Positions 63,423 to 64,000 of a stretch of DNA of 64,000 nucleotides are shown piece by piece. Position 1 is the stretch's first letter. Each line of letters starts with the position of its first letter. Origin of the DNA: Agelaius tricolor (lineage: Eukaryota > Chordata > Aves > Passeriformes > Icteridae); the NCBI GenBank assembly GCA_023055355.1, contig JALJCS010000024.1, forward strand, positions 8,633,501 through 8,697,500, given 5' to 3'. A program made the translations under genes and the position numbers. The notes below the pieces were generated by a model. The model was not told where the DNA came from and did not search any database. It saw only the letters and a program-made list of their open reading frames with translations.

Positions 63423-63538
63423 GTTGCCTTTCCCTGCGGGTGACAGGGTAACTTTTAATGGGAAGGAATGCATCTGCCAGAAATGTTCCCTGCCCCCTTC
63501 CAGCAGCACTGGCTCCTTCCCTGTACAGAACCTGAGAA
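63423..63538 (+). CDS. ABLIM2: ABLIM2 exon 4: end of LIM2 and start of the LIM2-LIM3 linker
   Basis: A 116-nt internal exon. The acceptor is TGCTCTTGCAG ending at 63422, and the donor is GAGAA|GTAAGTA after 63538. It enters in phase 2 and leaves in phase 1. It encodes residues 115-153, LPFPAGDRVTFNGKECICQK and onward, including the last LIM2 zinc ligands Cys133 and Cys136. A Ser/Pro-rich linker (SLPPSSSTGSFPVQNLR) follows and leads to LIM3. The phase-1 exit fits a Ser codon beginning LIM3 (LRS then Cys), as I recall for mammalian ABLIM2. The protein is cut only by the window edge. Confidence 0.96.
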
Positions 63539-64000
63539 GTAAGTACGGATTTCTGCTCTTTTCAGTCAGTGCTTCTTAGTCTGCACAGGTTTCAAGGGCA
63601 TAATTTTACACCAGTGTGTACAATTGGAACTTCTACTACTCTGCTGCATAAGAGGTGTCATGAAATTCGAGGTAGCCACATGAAAAAGTATAGGGTGGTT
63701 TTTCAAGAAAGTCTGATATTTAAAAGAAGCACAGATGGTGCCATTATAGGATTAACAATACATTGAACCTCTCAAAGATTTGATTAAAATGAACTAAATC
63801 AAATTATTTGGAGAAAAACATAATATAGATGCTAATATTTTTGAGGATTCAGCCCAAGTCCATCTGAAATAAAAGCCAGGGTGAGATTTAATGATTTTTA
63901 AGTGTTCCAGTTCCAGCTTCAGAAAATATCACTGGCAGGACTGCATGGCTAAATACTACACAGCAAGGGGTTTAATGTGTGAGGTGTCAGTGAGGGGCAT
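63539..64000 (+). other. ABLIM2: Start of ABLIM2 intron 4
   Basis: Begins GTAAGTA after exon 4. The next exon, which should open with Ser and the first LIM3 cysteines, is not in the window. Nothing else is recognised here. Confidence 0.9.

Larger units (their letters stand above)
4211..64000 (+). other. ABLIM2: ABLIM2 gene locus, 5' part (exons 1-4 with introns 1-3)
   Basis: Four exons with canonical GT-AG boundaries splice in phases 1, 1, 2 and 1 into one open frame. It encodes a short tail followed by two LIM zinc-binding domains. The translated exons match my memory of mammalian ABLIM2 much better than ABLIM1 or ABLIM3. Diagnostic pieces are VSQPQ before LIM1, STAILCNTCG, FHIKCFVCKACGCDLA, and EGEVVSALGKTYHPDCFVC in LIM2. 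Family knowledge: ABLIM proteins have four N-terminal LIM domains and a C-terminal villin headpiece that binds F-actin, and they act as cytoskeletal scaffolds. ABLIM2 is reported mainly from muscle and brain. Only the first two LIM domains are encoded here; the gene continues past the right edge. Introns 1, 2 and 3 are about 36.9, 12.1 and 9.9 kb. Confidence 0.95.

Overview
The window is vertebrate, and most likely passerine bird, nuclear DNA. It carries large introns with GT-AG boundaries, many CR1 LINE fragments (the dominant bird and reptile retroposon), and two LTRs of kinds I associate from memory with songbird genomes. CpG-rich promoter DNA sits in an otherwise AT-rich background. Nothing prokaryotic or viral was seen apart from old retroelement LTRs.

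The only protein-coding gene I can support is the 5' part of ABLIM2 (actin-binding LIM protein 2), on the + strand. Four coding exons join with consistent phases: exon 1 at 4211-4226 (16 nt), exon 2 at 41104-41247 (144 nt), exon 3 at 53363-53546 (184 nt) and exon 4 at 63423-63538 (116 nt). Together they give 460 nt, which is 153 codons plus one base. They encode a short N-terminal tail, LIM domain 1 and LIM domain 2, with every zinc ligand present. The reading frame leaves the window open after exon 4. The remaining LIM domains, the linker and the villin headpiece must lie beyond the right edge.

Layout: positions 1 to about 3.6 kb are 5' flank, with an ancient CR1 and a perfect 47-bp inverted repeat. 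From 3.6 to 4.77 kb is a CpG island with GC boxes, a CCGAG pentamer array, a G-quadruplex motif and exon 1, followed by a 38-bp minisatellite at the start of intron 1. Intron 1 is about 36.9 kb. It holds two LTRs and a dense cluster of CR1 fragments (29.4-31.2 kb). At 33.1-33.5 kb it holds a second CpG-rich block ending in a 16-nt mini-exon, ATG to a GT donor. That mini-exon has the same length and phase as exon 1, so it is a strong candidate for an alternative ABLIM2 first exon. Intron 2 (12.1 kb) and intron 3 (9.9 kb) contain CR1 fragments and, at 58.1-59.3 kb, a tail-to-tail CR1 pair carrying a 51-bp tandem duplication.

I found no RNA gene, no CRISPR array and no second protein-coding gene. 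The many other open frames look like chance frames in intron, repeat or CpG-island DNA. I did not find a new multi-gene system here. The most interesting points are the candidate alternative first exon, the perfect 47-bp palindrome upstream of the gene, and the 5'-leader architecture.
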